From Thiotrichaceae bacterium (GTDB lineage Bacteria; Pseudomonadota; Gammaproteobacteria; Thiotrichales; Thiotrichaceae), in assembly GCA_026989335.1 (NCBI GenBank), contig JALSJN010000022.1, positions 1-64,000 of the forward strand: a stretch of DNA of 64,000 nt. The letters run 5' to 3'. Of the stretch, positions 7,429-15,674 are shown in pieces. The notes below the pieces were generated by a model, which worked only from the letters and a program-made list of their open reading frames with translations, had not been told where the DNA came from and did not search any database. Position 1 is the first letter of the stretch. Each line of letters begins with the position of its first letter. The position numbers were made by a program, and so were the translations under genes.

Positions 7429-9289
7429 ATGAAGGCAATGATTGCAATTCTTTTTTTTTTTTGCATTATCTCCAGCTTTTGCACTTGATGAGTTAACGAT
7501 AGGAGTTCTTGCGTACAATGGAAAGCAGCAAACAATCAACCGTTGGCAACCCACGGCTAACTATCTTGAAAATCATATCAAAGGTTATCGTTTTAAGATC
7601 GAACCACTAACTCATGAAGAATTCAAACATAAAATAAACAAAGGGAAGCTTGATTTCATATTAACCAATCCTGGTCATTATGTCCGTCTTGAGGTAGCTT
7701 TTGGCGTAACACGTATCGCGACTTTTAAGTCCAAGTTTAATAATCAAACCTTCACCCAATTTAGTTCTGTTATTTTCACCAAGAAAGACAGCGACATAAA
7801 CACCCTTGAAGATTTAGCAGGACATTCCTTTGCAGCAGTAAGTAAAGAGGCTTTTGGCGGCTTTCAATTAGCTCAAAAAGCAGTAAAGGATAAAGGAATT
7901 GATGCATTAAGAGAGATGGACTTACTTTGGCTAGGTTTTCCTCATAGGGATGTTGTAAAAGCTGTTATTGCAGGTAAGGCAGACGCAGGGACGGTACGTA
8001 GTGGTATTTTAGAAAGGATGGCTGATAACGGTAGTATTAAATTATCGGATGTGAAAATTATCGCTAATAAAAATGATTCAAGGTTCTCAATTCTACATAG
8101 TGTAGGCTTATATCCAGAATGGCCTTTTTCTAAACTTCCTCATACTGATTCTACCGTTGCTAAAAAAGTAGCTATTGCATTATTCAATATGAAAGAAAAT
8201 GAAGTAGCCGCACAGAAGTCCTTAGGTGCAGGTTGGACAATTCCCCTAGAATACACTTCTGTACACGACCTATTTAGATCATTGCAAATTGAGCCTTATC
8301 CACCATCCCCCTTAAGTTTAAAAAAGTTCTGGCAAGCTTATTATCTCTGGATTATTGTGGTTAGCCTCTTATTTTTGAGTAGTCTTTTAATGTTGCTTAG
8401 ATTTATTCGTACCAATACCCAACTTAAATCTACACAGCAAACCTTGTTTAATCATCAAAGCCAATTAGAAGAAAAAGTGAAGCAACGCACTGAAGAACTG
8501 TATCAATCAAATGAAGCCTTACAAGAAGATATTTCATCACGAATCAAATCAGAACAAACATTGAGCGAAGGTTGTGATGCATTACAAACGTTGTACAGTA
8601 TTGCTCTTCGAAATGACTTATCACGAGAACAACGTTTGCAATCACTCATTGATATGGTGCGTCATTATTTAGGCTCTGAATATGCTTCGCTTTCAAGCTT
8701 TGAATCTGAACAGTTTAAAGCTTGTACGGTTAGCCCTGCTAATCAAGAGTTAGTAGTGCCCTTAAGCCAAAGCTACTCAATGCAAGCGGTTCATGATCAG
8801 CAGATTATTCATCGTACAGATAATGAAGATTGGAAAGATTACATTGCTTGCCCCGTTTATTTTGATGGAAAATTACATTGTTTGCTGGAGCTTGCGACAA
8901 CACATCACTATGACGCTGAAAGCAATAGTGAAAAAGCTGGGTTCTCATCTGAGCTTAGCCGAAGAATTCTCAACCTTGTTTCACAGTGGATAGGTAATGA
9001 AGTCATAATGCATGAGAATGAAAAGAGCGTAGAAGATGAATATAAAGATTTTATAGAACGCTCAGCTAATATCACGCCACGAGAATGGCAGGTTTTAGCA
9101 TTGTTAGTACAAGGCGAACCAACTAAATCAATCGCAAAATTATTAACTTTGAGCACTAAGACTATTGAGCTTCACCGTTCTAATTTACTACGGAAAACCG
9201 TAACTAAATCTTCTATCGAACTTGTGAAACTAACCGTTCTATCAGGTGTTCTCAAAAAATCCAATCTGAAATTATTACAAAGCCCCTAG
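7429..9289 (+). CDS. PhnD-TM-GAF-LuxR membrane regulator, T12 tract at start
   Basis: One polypeptide appears to combine sensing and DNA binding across the inner membrane. After the signal peptide comes a PhnD-like periplasmic binding domain (TIGVLAYNG, LTNPGHYVR, TVRSGILERM), a membrane segment near FWQAYYLWIIVVSLLFLSS (about residues 295-320), a coiled coil beginning KQRTEELYQSNEALQ, a GAF-like region, and a C-terminal LuxR-type helix-turn-helix (NITPREWQVLALLVQ, STKTIELHRSNLL). The sensor-plus-linker resembles TtrS-type histidine kinases, but no kinase domain is present. From the ATG at 7429 the frame breaks after a run of 12 T (7451-7462). With 11 T it would give MKAMIAILFFFALSPAFA, a good signal peptide. 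The uninterrupted frame begins at a TTG at 7442. Confidence 0.8.
7451..7462 (+). repeat. poly-T tract in signal-peptide coding region
   Basis: Twelve consecutive T residues lie inside the signal-peptide codons of the PhnD-LuxR regulator. Loss of one T joins the ATG at 7429 to the long reading frame. As written, the ATG frame stops shortly downstream, at a TGA following TTTTGCACT. Candidates are slipped-strand phase variation, transcriptional slippage, or a sequencing error in a homopolymer. Confidence 0.85.
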
Positions 9290-9387
9290 TAGAAACCCTA
9301 GGTTATTTCTAGTAATCAGACTCATTGTTCACCGCTAATTTTCCTCACATACTTCAGGCTCAATTAAACCAAGAAAAGGAGAAGGAA

Positions 9388-10353
9388 ATGAGGATGAACA
9401 AAGTCAGTAAAAGATTAGCACTTATTACAAGCATATTATTATCGAGCCCCAGCTTTGCAAAAAAAGATGATTCAGGCTTAGGCCATGATTACCGAACATT
9501 TAACAGTGGTGGAGAAATTGAATACGGTAAAATTGGTGATTCTTATACCTCAGATTTAACAGTCTATGTAGCTGGCAATCAATTTATGGCGATGGAAAAG
9601 CTAATGACTGATTTTCAAAGTAAACATCCAAAAATTAAAAAAATCTACTTAGAGACAATTCCGCCAGGTCAGATATTAAAAGGGCAAATCCTAAAGCAAG
9701 GCGAAATAAATGGTCAGAAAACGGCGCAAAACCCTGATTTATTTGCCAGTGTAAACCTTGGACATTTAAAAAAACTAAAAAAGAAAGGAGTGATGAATGA
9801 ATATAAAGTCTACGTACATAATAAGCTTGAATTAATGGTTGCAAAAGGTAATCCAAAAAACATCAAAGGTGCTAAAGACTTAGGGCGTGATGATCTCGTT
9901 CAATCTCATCCTAACCCTAAAACAGAAGGTATTTTCAAGTTTTATGGCTCACAAATGCTCAAAGACCTTGGTTTACATGACAAAGTAACGGGCGGAAAAA
10001 TTTGTAGAAGTTGTTGGGCGATAGAAGGTAAAACATGGTTCACTTCGCGTCATCATCGTGAAACACCACGACGCATCGAAAAAGGTGAAGCTGATGTAGG
10101 TATTGTTTGGGCAACAGAAGTACAACATGCAAAAGCAGAAGGCAGACCTATTGAAGGTGTAAAAATAGCGGCCCCTTACAATATGCAAGATAAGGTCAGT
10201 TATGCGATAGGAAAACTAACAACGGGAAGAAACCCTGCCAATGCGGATACTTTTTTAGCTTATCTGAGTACTGATACAGCACAAAACATATATGCGAGTT
10301 ATGGCTTTGGCAAGGCATCTGCTGATGAGTTGAAGATAAAAACAATTCCATAG
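9388..10353 (+). CDS. orphan periplasmic substrate-binding protein
   Basis: Exported protein of about 321 residues with a signal peptide (RLALITSILLSSPSFA) and a ModA-like type II binding-protein fold. Visible segments are DLTVYVAGNQFMAMEKLM, NPDLFASVNLGHL, GRDDLVQSHPNPKTEGIF, ADVGIVWATEVQHA and TFLAYLSTDTAQNIY. Unusual features are a CxxC (KICRSCWA) and the following histidine-arginine stretch SRHHRETPRR, which could bind a metal or oxyanion. The start at 9388 has AAGGAG at good spacing. No permease or ATPase gene is adjacent. It lies 98 bp after the PhnD-LuxR regulator on the same strand, suggesting a ligand-delivery or sensing role. Ligand unknown. Confidence 0.75.
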   Translation: MRMNKVSKRLALITSILLSSPSFAKKDDSGLGHDYRTFNSGGEIEYGKIGDSYTSDLTVYVAGNQFMAMEKLMTDFQSKHPKIKKIYLETIPPGQILKGQILKQGEINGQKTAQNPDLFASVNLGHLKKLKKKGVMNEYKVYVHNKLELMVAKGNPKNIKGAKDLGRDDLVQSHPNPKTEGIFKFYGSQMLKDLGLHDKVTGGKICRSCWAIEGKTWFTSRHHRETPRRIEKGEADVGIVWATEVQHAKAEGRPIEGVKIAAPYNMQDKVSYAIGKLTTGRNPANADTFLAYLSTDTAQNIYASYGFGKASADELKIKTIP

Positions 10354-10364
10354 TTCAGACTAGA

Positions 10365-10398
10365 AGATGAATAACAGTTGCATAATTGTTATTCATCT
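10365..10398. terminator. 12-bp hairpin after binding-protein gene
   Basis: Perfect inverted repeat AGATGAATAACA / TGTTATTCATCT with a 10-nt loop, 12 bp beyond the stop of the binding-protein gene and ahead of the convergent orn gene. There is no strong T-run, so it may be a weak or RNA-stabilising 3' hairpin and not a classical terminator. Confidence 0.5.
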
Positions 10399-10448
10399 CT
10401 TCGATAATCAATCGCAAACCTTATCGAAAACAAATTTAGTAGGGTTGA

Positions 10449-10994
10449 CTAAATACTCATCATAACCTTACGATAATACTGCAACTCTTCAATCGACTCT
10501 AAAATATCATCCATCGCTAAATGCACATTCTTTTTAGTATATCCGTCTAGTAGCTCGGGTTTCCAACGACTTGCAAGCTCCTTTAGCGTACTCACGTCTA
10601 AGTTTCGATAGTGGAAAAAATCTTCTAAAACGGGCATTTCACGTGCCATAAAACGGCGATCTTGACAGATGCTGTTGCCGCACATGGGTGATGCGCCTTT
10701 AGGGACGTATTGTTCCAAAAACTCGATGGTTTCAGCTTCCGCCTGCTGCATGCTGTATTGGCTTTCTTGGACACGTTTAATTAAACCAGAGCTTCCATGG
10801 TGGCTTTGATTCCACTCATCCATTCCATCCAATAGACTTTGTGGCTGGCGAATCGCAATCACTGGACCTTCGGCTAATTTGTTTAAATCCTTATCGGTAA
10901 CCACCGTGGCGATTTCAATTATTACGTCATTGACGGTATCTAAACCCGTCATTTCCAGATCAATCCAAATGAGATTATTCTTGTCTTGGCTCAT
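10449..10994 (-). CDS. orn: oligoribonuclease
   Basis: 3'-5' exonuclease of the DEDDh class that degrades di- to pentanucleotides, including pGpG, to mononucleotides in the cytosol. The 181-residue length equals E. coli Orn. Acidic residues are visible in [11 protein letters not shown] (first D and E), in [11 protein letters not shown] (third D) and in the C-terminal [14 protein letters not shown] with the preceding His. It starts with [10 protein letters not shown] and is divergent from the Ste24-type protease gene 51 bp away, so the two share a short promoter region. Orn is essential in many gammaproteobacteria. Confidence 0.97.
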   Translation of the reverse strand: MSQDKNNLIWIDLEMTGLDTVNDVIIEIATVVTDKDLNKLAEGPVIAIRQPQSLLDGMDEWNQSHHGSSGLIKRVQESQYSMQQAEAETIEFLEQYVPKGASPMCGNSICQDRRFMAREMPVLEDFFHYRNLDVSTLKELASRWKPELLDGYTKKNVHLAMDDILESIEELQYYRKVMMSI

Positions 10995-11045
10995 GGGTTA
11001 TAATTAAACCTTTATAATTAAAAATTAGTCCTCATTTTACCTCAT

Positions 11046-12290
11046 ATGAATACATTTACTTTACTATTTATTTTAATGGTGTTCGTCACTTTAGGCGTAC
11101 AAATATGGCTGTCGTTACGCCAAGCGAAACATGTCAGTAAACATCGCGTTAACGTGCCCGAGGAGTTTGCGGACAAAATCACCCTTGAAGAACACCAAAA
11201 AGCGGCCGATTACACTTTAACCAAAGGTAAGTTTGGTCGGTTACAGTTATTCATTGGTACTACTGTTTTATTCATCTGGACTTTACTCGGCGGATTAGAA
11301 TGGTTAGATCAGTTATGGCGTACAGCTAACTGGGGACCATTAACTACAGGTGTAGCAGTACTTTTGAGTTTTACCTTAATCTCTAGCCTTATCGACATCC
11401 CTGCATCGCTTTACAGCACCTTTGTGATCGAAGAAAAATTTGGCTTTAACAAAACCAGCTTAAAGACATTTTTTGTGGACATGTTTAAAGGCACCGCTTT
11501 ATCCTTAGTCATCGGCGTACCGTTAATCATGTTGATTTTATGGCTAATGGAATCAGCGGGTGAACTTTGGTGGTTATACGCTTGGCTAGCGTTAACCGCA
11601 TTTTCTATCCTTATGATGTGGGCCTACCCCAAGTTTATCGCACCATTATTTAATAAGTTTAAGCCTTTAGAAGAAGGCGAAGTGTTGGATCGTTTAACCA
11701 GCTTATTAAAGCGTACAGGGTTTAATTCAGATGGTGTATTTATTATGGATGGCTCAAAACGCTCTAGTCACGGCAACGCTTATTTCACAGGGTTTGGTAA
11801 AACCAAGCGAATTGTTTTCTTTGATACCTTATTAAAACATCTTAGCCCAACGCAGGTTGAAGCCGTTCTCGCGCATGAGTTAGGTCATTTTAAACGCAAA
11901 CATGTCTTTAAAGGGATGATTGCTTCCATTACAATGACCTTTATCGGTTTTGCGATACTTGCATGGTTAATGAAACAAGCTTGGTTTTATACCGCTTTTG
12001 GGGTTTCAGAATCTTCAACCTATATGGCTTTAATCATTTTCATGCTCGTATCACCCGCCTTTACCTTCTTCATTGGCCCAATAATGGCGCGCTGGTCACG
12101 CAAACATGAATTTGAGGCAGATGAATTTGCAGCCCAACAGTCAGATGCTGGGGAACTTATTACCGCACTGGTTAGTCTATATAAAAAGAACGCAGGAACA
12201 TTAACGCCAGACCCATTATATTCGGCATTTTATGATTCCCACCCTCCCGCCTCGATACGCATAGCGCATTTGAGATCGGTAGGAAACTAG
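11046..12290 (+). CDS. M48 family Ste24-type metalloprotease
   Basis: Integral membrane zinc protease of 414 residues resembling the CAAX prenyl protease Ste24/HtpX group. It has a membrane segment at the N terminus, several more in the first half, the zinc motif HELGH (about 277-281) and a further glutamate in EFEADEFAA. The N-terminal region has the conserved YSTFVIEEKFGFNK segment typical of Ste24 relatives. Bacteria lack classical prenylated CAAX substrates, so its likely role is membrane-protein quality control. It is followed closely by a small cytochrome c gene on the same strand. Confidence 0.92.
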   Translation: MNTFTLLFILMVFVTLGVQIWLSLRQAKHVSKHRVNVPEEFADKITLEEHQKAADYTLTKGKFGRLQLFIGTTVLFIWTLLGGLEWLDQLWRTANWGPLTTGVAVLLSFTLISSLIDIPASLYSTFVIEEKFGFNKTSLKTFFVDMFKGTALSLVIGVPLIMLILWLMESAGELWWLYAWLALTAFSILMMWAYPKFIAPLFNKFKPLEEGEVLDRLTSLLKRTGFNSDGVFIMDGSKRSSHGNAYFTGFGKTKRIVFFDTLLKHLSPTQVEAVLAHELGHFKRKHVFKGMIASITMTFIGFAILAWLMKQAWFYTAFGVSESSTYMALIIFMLVSPAFTFFIGPIMARWSRKHEFEADEFAAQQSDAGELITALVSLYKKNAGTLTPDPLYSAFYDSHPPASIRIAHLRSVGN

Positions 12291-12318
12291 ATTTACAGAG
12301 TCACAGGAGACTTAAACA

Positions 12319-12615
12319 ATGAAACTTTTAAATAAAATATTACTAACACTTACAACAACAGCGGGCTTGCTGGTTTCAGGTGCTTCAATGGCTGCAGGAA
12401 ACGCAGGCAATGGTCAAAAGCTTTTTTCTGGCTCTAAATGTGATAAGTGTCACGGTACTGAGGTTTTTACTCGTACCGACCGTAAAGTCAAAGATTTAAA
12501 AGGATTAGAGGCACAGGTTCGTCGTTGTGATTCAAACCTTAATACTAATTGGTTTGATGATGAAATTTTAGATGTGACGGCGCATCTAAACCAAAAATTC
12601 TACAAATTCAAGTAG
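12319..12615 (+). CDS. small monoheme cytochrome c without Met ligand
   Basis: Exported 98-residue cytochrome. A signal peptide (LLTLTTTAGLLVSGASMA) precedes a mature domain of about 73 residues with a single heme site CDKCH. The rest matches a small family with the pattern V-K-D-L-K-G-L-E-A-Q-V-R-R-C and NWFDDEILDVTAHLNQKFY. The mature part contains no methionine, so the sixth heme ligand cannot be the usual Met; the His of DVTAHLN or the extra Cys are possible. It has good spacing from a GGAGA ribosome binding site and lies 28 bp after the M48 protease gene, so the two may be cotranscribed. Confidence 0.88.
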   Translation: MKLLNKILLTLTTTAGLLVSGASMAAGNAGNGQKLFSGSKCDKCHGTEVFTRTDRKVKDLKGLEAQVRRCDSNLNTNWFDDEILDVTAHLNQKFYKFK

Positions 12616-12645
12616 AACACCCATATTTTACTCCATTACCGCGTT

Positions 12646-12706
12646 GCGCACCGTACTCGAATGACCACATACTCATTGTATGCTCAACATTCTCCGTGCG
12701 GTGCGC
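12646..12706. repeat. REP-like nested hairpin
   Basis: Outer arms GCGCACCG (12646-12653) and CGGTGCGC (12699-12706) enclose an inner stem CATAC-TCATT-GTATG (12668-12682). It lies in the gap between the cytochrome and rsgA genes and lacks a T-run. The look is that of an intergenic palindromic repeat. I could not find a second full copy in this window. Confidence 0.5.
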
Positions 12707-12761
12707 GCCTTGTACTGAAGCAAAACCTAAGTATTCTACGCCTATCTTCTATGGCTAATTC

Positions 12762-13676
12762 TTGAATCAAAAAATCAACACTGGACGCGTGATTATTCGC
12801 TTTGGTGCTGAACTTCTCGTCGAAAACCCTGATAAACCCTCTCTCCCCCCTGTTCGATGTACGGCAAAACGTAAATTCGACAGCATTGTTTGTGGTGATG
12901 TGATTACTTGGCATAGCAATGAGCACGGCAATGCTACGGTTGATGATTTACTACCACGCAAAAACGCCTTAACACGCCCTGGTTATCGGGGTCGCCCGCG
13001 TACAATTGCGGCTAATATTGATCAACTTGTAGTGGTTAATTCATGGCTTCCTGAAACATCATGGGACTTGGTTGATCGCTATTTAATTGCCGCACACCAG
13101 CTTAATGCCAACGCCATTATTGTCATGAATAAAAGCGACTTGGCTGATGATCATGCAACAGATGAAGACTGGCAAGCGATGAAAACCTATCAAAAAATTG
13201 GTTATGACGTTTTACAAATGAATGCACTAACAGGTGAAGGGGTTGACCAACTCAAAGCCTTAATGCGCGATAAAACCAGTATATTTAGTGGTCGCTCTGG
13301 TGTGGGAAAATCATCTATTGCCAATGTTTTATTGCCCGATACAGACGATATTACTGTCGGTATTATTTCTGATTCAGGCGAAGGAAAACACACAACGACT
13401 ACCGCGATGCTTTACCCCTTAAACGCTGAAAACAAAAAAGGTGGCTACCTCATTGACTCACCCGGAGTGCGCGATTATGCCGTTAGCGATATGACCGAAG
13501 AACAGCTCAGCAATGGCTATATCGAATTCGCACCTTACAAAGAGCTTTGCCGTTTTAACAACTGCAGCCACAACCATGAGCCTAAATGCGCTGTTAGAGA
13601 TGCCGTTGAAAAAGGTAAAATTACACAGGAACGCTACCAGCGTTATATTCAAGCCCTTCAGAGTCTAGAAACATAG
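12762..13676 (+). CDS. rsgA: ribosome small subunit GTPase RsgA
   Basis: Circularly permuted GTPase that checks late 30S subunit maturation. An OB-fold N terminus is followed by the permuted GTPase motifs in the expected order: NKSD (G4), GRSGVGKSS (G1), GKHTTTTAMLY (G2) and DSPGVRDY (G3). The C-terminal zinc knuckle is CRFNNCSHNHEPKC. The reading frame is closed by a stop at 12756, so the start is the TTG at 12762 or a GTG about 27 bp later; no strong ribosome binding site marks either. At 304 residues it lacks the basic N-terminal tail of about 35 residues seen in E. coli. Confidence 0.95.
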   Translation: MNQKINTGRVIIRFGAELLVENPDKPSLPPVRCTAKRKFDSIVCGDVITWHSNEHGNATVDDLLPRKNALTRPGYRGRPRTIAANIDQLVVVNSWLPETSWDLVDRYLIAAHQLNANAIIVMNKSDLADDHATDEDWQAMKTYQKIGYDVLQMNALTGEGVDQLKALMRDKTSIFSGRSGVGKSSIANVLLPDTDDITVGIISDSGEGKHTTTTAMLYPLNAENKKGGYLIDSPGVRDYAVSDMTEEQLSNGYIEFAPYKELCRFNNCSHNHEPKCAVRDAVEKGKITQERYQRYIQALQSLET

Positions 13677-13751
13677 GCCAATTACTCACATTTATAGATC
13701 AATTTTGTTATAGTTCATACTGCTTGGGCTTTCTAACAAATTAATATTACT

Positions 13752-15674
13752 GTGATCAATCAACTTCTTTTCATCTTCGTGTTTTTACTCGTATTAACGC
13801 CACTAACAAGCTTTGCAAAAAGCCTTGATAGCCAACGCAAAGATTTTCTTGAAGCTTACGATATTTTACACAAAGGCGGCGCTTATTCTGGCTCGCATCT
13901 TAAAGACTACGTGCTTGCAAGTTACCTCGACTATGAACGAATTAACCAACATTTAAAAACAACCTCTGAACAAGCCTTAGAAGAATTTATCAATGCAAAC
14001 CCTAAATCATACCTAGCAAATAAATTAAGGGTGGAACGCTTAGCGCGTTTATCAAAGCAGCAAAAGTGGCAAGATATCTTGACCCTTGCCGATAACATTG
14101 AAGGTGGTGGAAGCAAAGCTAAATGCCCTATTCTTAATGCACAAATTAATACCTTAGAGGGCAAATCAAAACAGGTCGCGTTATTAGCGGCAAAGCGCTA
14201 TTGGCTAAAGGGGAAAGCTGCTTCAAAAACCTGCAATGCCTTAATTGACTTGCTGCATAAAAACCAATTAATTGATGATGATGATCTCTGGCAACGCATC
14301 TCAAAAGCAATGAATAAAGGTAAAACTCGCCTTGCAAAAACCTTAGCTAAAAAAAGTAAGCATCAAAAGTTAGTTTCTTTATGGGTAAAGTTACGAAAAA
14401 AACCTTCTAAACATCTCAGCCATAAGCTATTAAAAAAGAGCAACCCAAAAACACGCCACTTAATGGCCTATGCGATTAAGCGTATTGCACGAAAAGATAC
14501 CGATAAAGCCAAAACAAAATGGATAACATTACAACAATCCCACGGCTTTACTCGTGACGAAAAAGCCGATATAGATAGCTATATCGCCACTAGAGATGCT
14601 GTCGATCATAAAGCTGATGCATTAGAGCAGTTGATGAGAATCCCAAGTGAAAAACGCAGCAAGGAAGCAAATATTTGGATGGCTCGGAGTGCAATTCGCA
14701 GAGGTCGATGGCAGGAAGTTATTAATGCCATTAAACCCATGAGCCACGATGACAAGAAACAAGATGTATGGACCTACTGGCGCACATACGCAAAACATCG
14801 TTTAGGTAAGAAAATAACGCCTGAGGATTATTATGAGTTATCGAAAAATGCTTCTTTTTATGGTTTTTTGGCGGCAGACCAACTAAAACGACCTTACGAA
14901 AGGCTGGAGCAAGAAGAGCCTGACTGGAATCAGTTTATTCCGAAAATAAAAGAGATTGCAGGTTTCCAGCGCGCCGTTGAACTTTATGCAATAGGATTAA
15001 CCAAACTAGCACGCAAAGAATGGATGTGGGAACTCAAACAGTTAAATCACCATGATAAATTAGTCGCTGCAGCTTATGCACTTCAAATTAACCAACCGTT
15101 TTTAGCCATTATCAGCATTTCACAAACTAAAGATTGGAACCAAGTCGGTTTACGCTTTCCACTTAAGTATAAAGACCTCGTTTTAAATAGTGCCAAAGCT
15201 CAGAACGTTCACCCCGCGTGGGTCTACGGTGTTATGCGCCGAGAAAGTGCCTTTGATTCACAAATTAGCTCTAGCGCTAATGCTAGAGGTTTAATGCAAA
15301 TACTACCGCGCACGGCTAGAGAGGTTGCGCGCAAGCTTGGCATCAAAGGGCATAAAACCTCTGACCTACTAATTCCAGAAAAAAATGCTCGTTTAGGCTC
15401 CGCTTACCTCAGCCAAATGCTAAAAAAGTTTAACGGGAATTTTGCTAAAGCAACGGCTAGTTATAATGCAGGGCCGCACCGTATCCCAAAATGGACACCT
15501 AAATTTCCGATTGTTGCACCACGCTGGATTGAGAGTATTCCCTTTGATGAAACGCGTAACTATGTTCGTGCGGTACTCTCATACACGACGATTTATGATT
15601 ATAAATTAAACCATAAAACAGGTAAAAACTTGCGCTTATCAGAACGCTTACACCCCATTGGAGGAAACCTCTAA
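13752..15674 (+). CDS. slt: soluble lytic transglycosylase Slt70-type
   Basis: Periplasmic muramidase that cleaves glycan strands with formation of 1,6-anhydro ends. The 640-residue product begins (GTG) with a signal peptide, IFVFLLVLTPLTSFA, followed by a long helical superhelix domain rich in Lys and then the C-terminal SLT domain. In it the catalytic Glu lies in RRESAFD, followed by ANARGLMQILPRTA and TASYNAGPHRIPKW. Size and order match E. coli Slt70. The stop overlaps the gspK start by one base (TAATG), so it heads the type II secretion gene run, where local wall opening would make sense. Confidence 0.94.
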   Translation: MINQLLFIFVFLLVLTPLTSFAKSLDSQRKDFLEAYDILHKGGAYSGSHLKDYVLASYLDYERINQHLKTTSEQALEEFINANPKSYLANKLRVERLARLSKQQKWQDILTLADNIEGGGSKAKCPILNAQINTLEGKSKQVALLAAKRYWLKGKAASKTCNALIDLLHKNQLIDDDDLWQRISKAMNKGKTRLAKTLAKKSKHQKLVSLWVKLRKKPSKHLSHKLLKKSNPKTRHLMAYAIKRIARKDTDKAKTKWITLQQSHGFTRDEKADIDSYIATRDAVDHKADALEQLMRIPSEKRSKEANIWMARSAIRRGRWQEVINAIKPMSHDDKKQDVWTYWRTYAKHRLGKKITPEDYYELSKNASFYGFLAADQLKRPYERLEQEEPDWNQFIPKIKEIAGFQRAVELYAIGLTKLARKEWMWELKQLNHHDKLVAAAYALQINQPFLAIISISQTKDWNQVGLRFPLKYKDLVLNSAKAQNVHPAWVYGVMRRESAFDSQISSSANARGLMQILPRTAREVARKLGIKGHKTSDLLIPEKNARLGSAYLSQMLKKFNGNFAKATASYNAGPHRIPKWTPKFPIVAPRWIESIPFDETRNYVRAVLSYTTIYDYKLNHKTGKNLRLSERLHPIGGNL

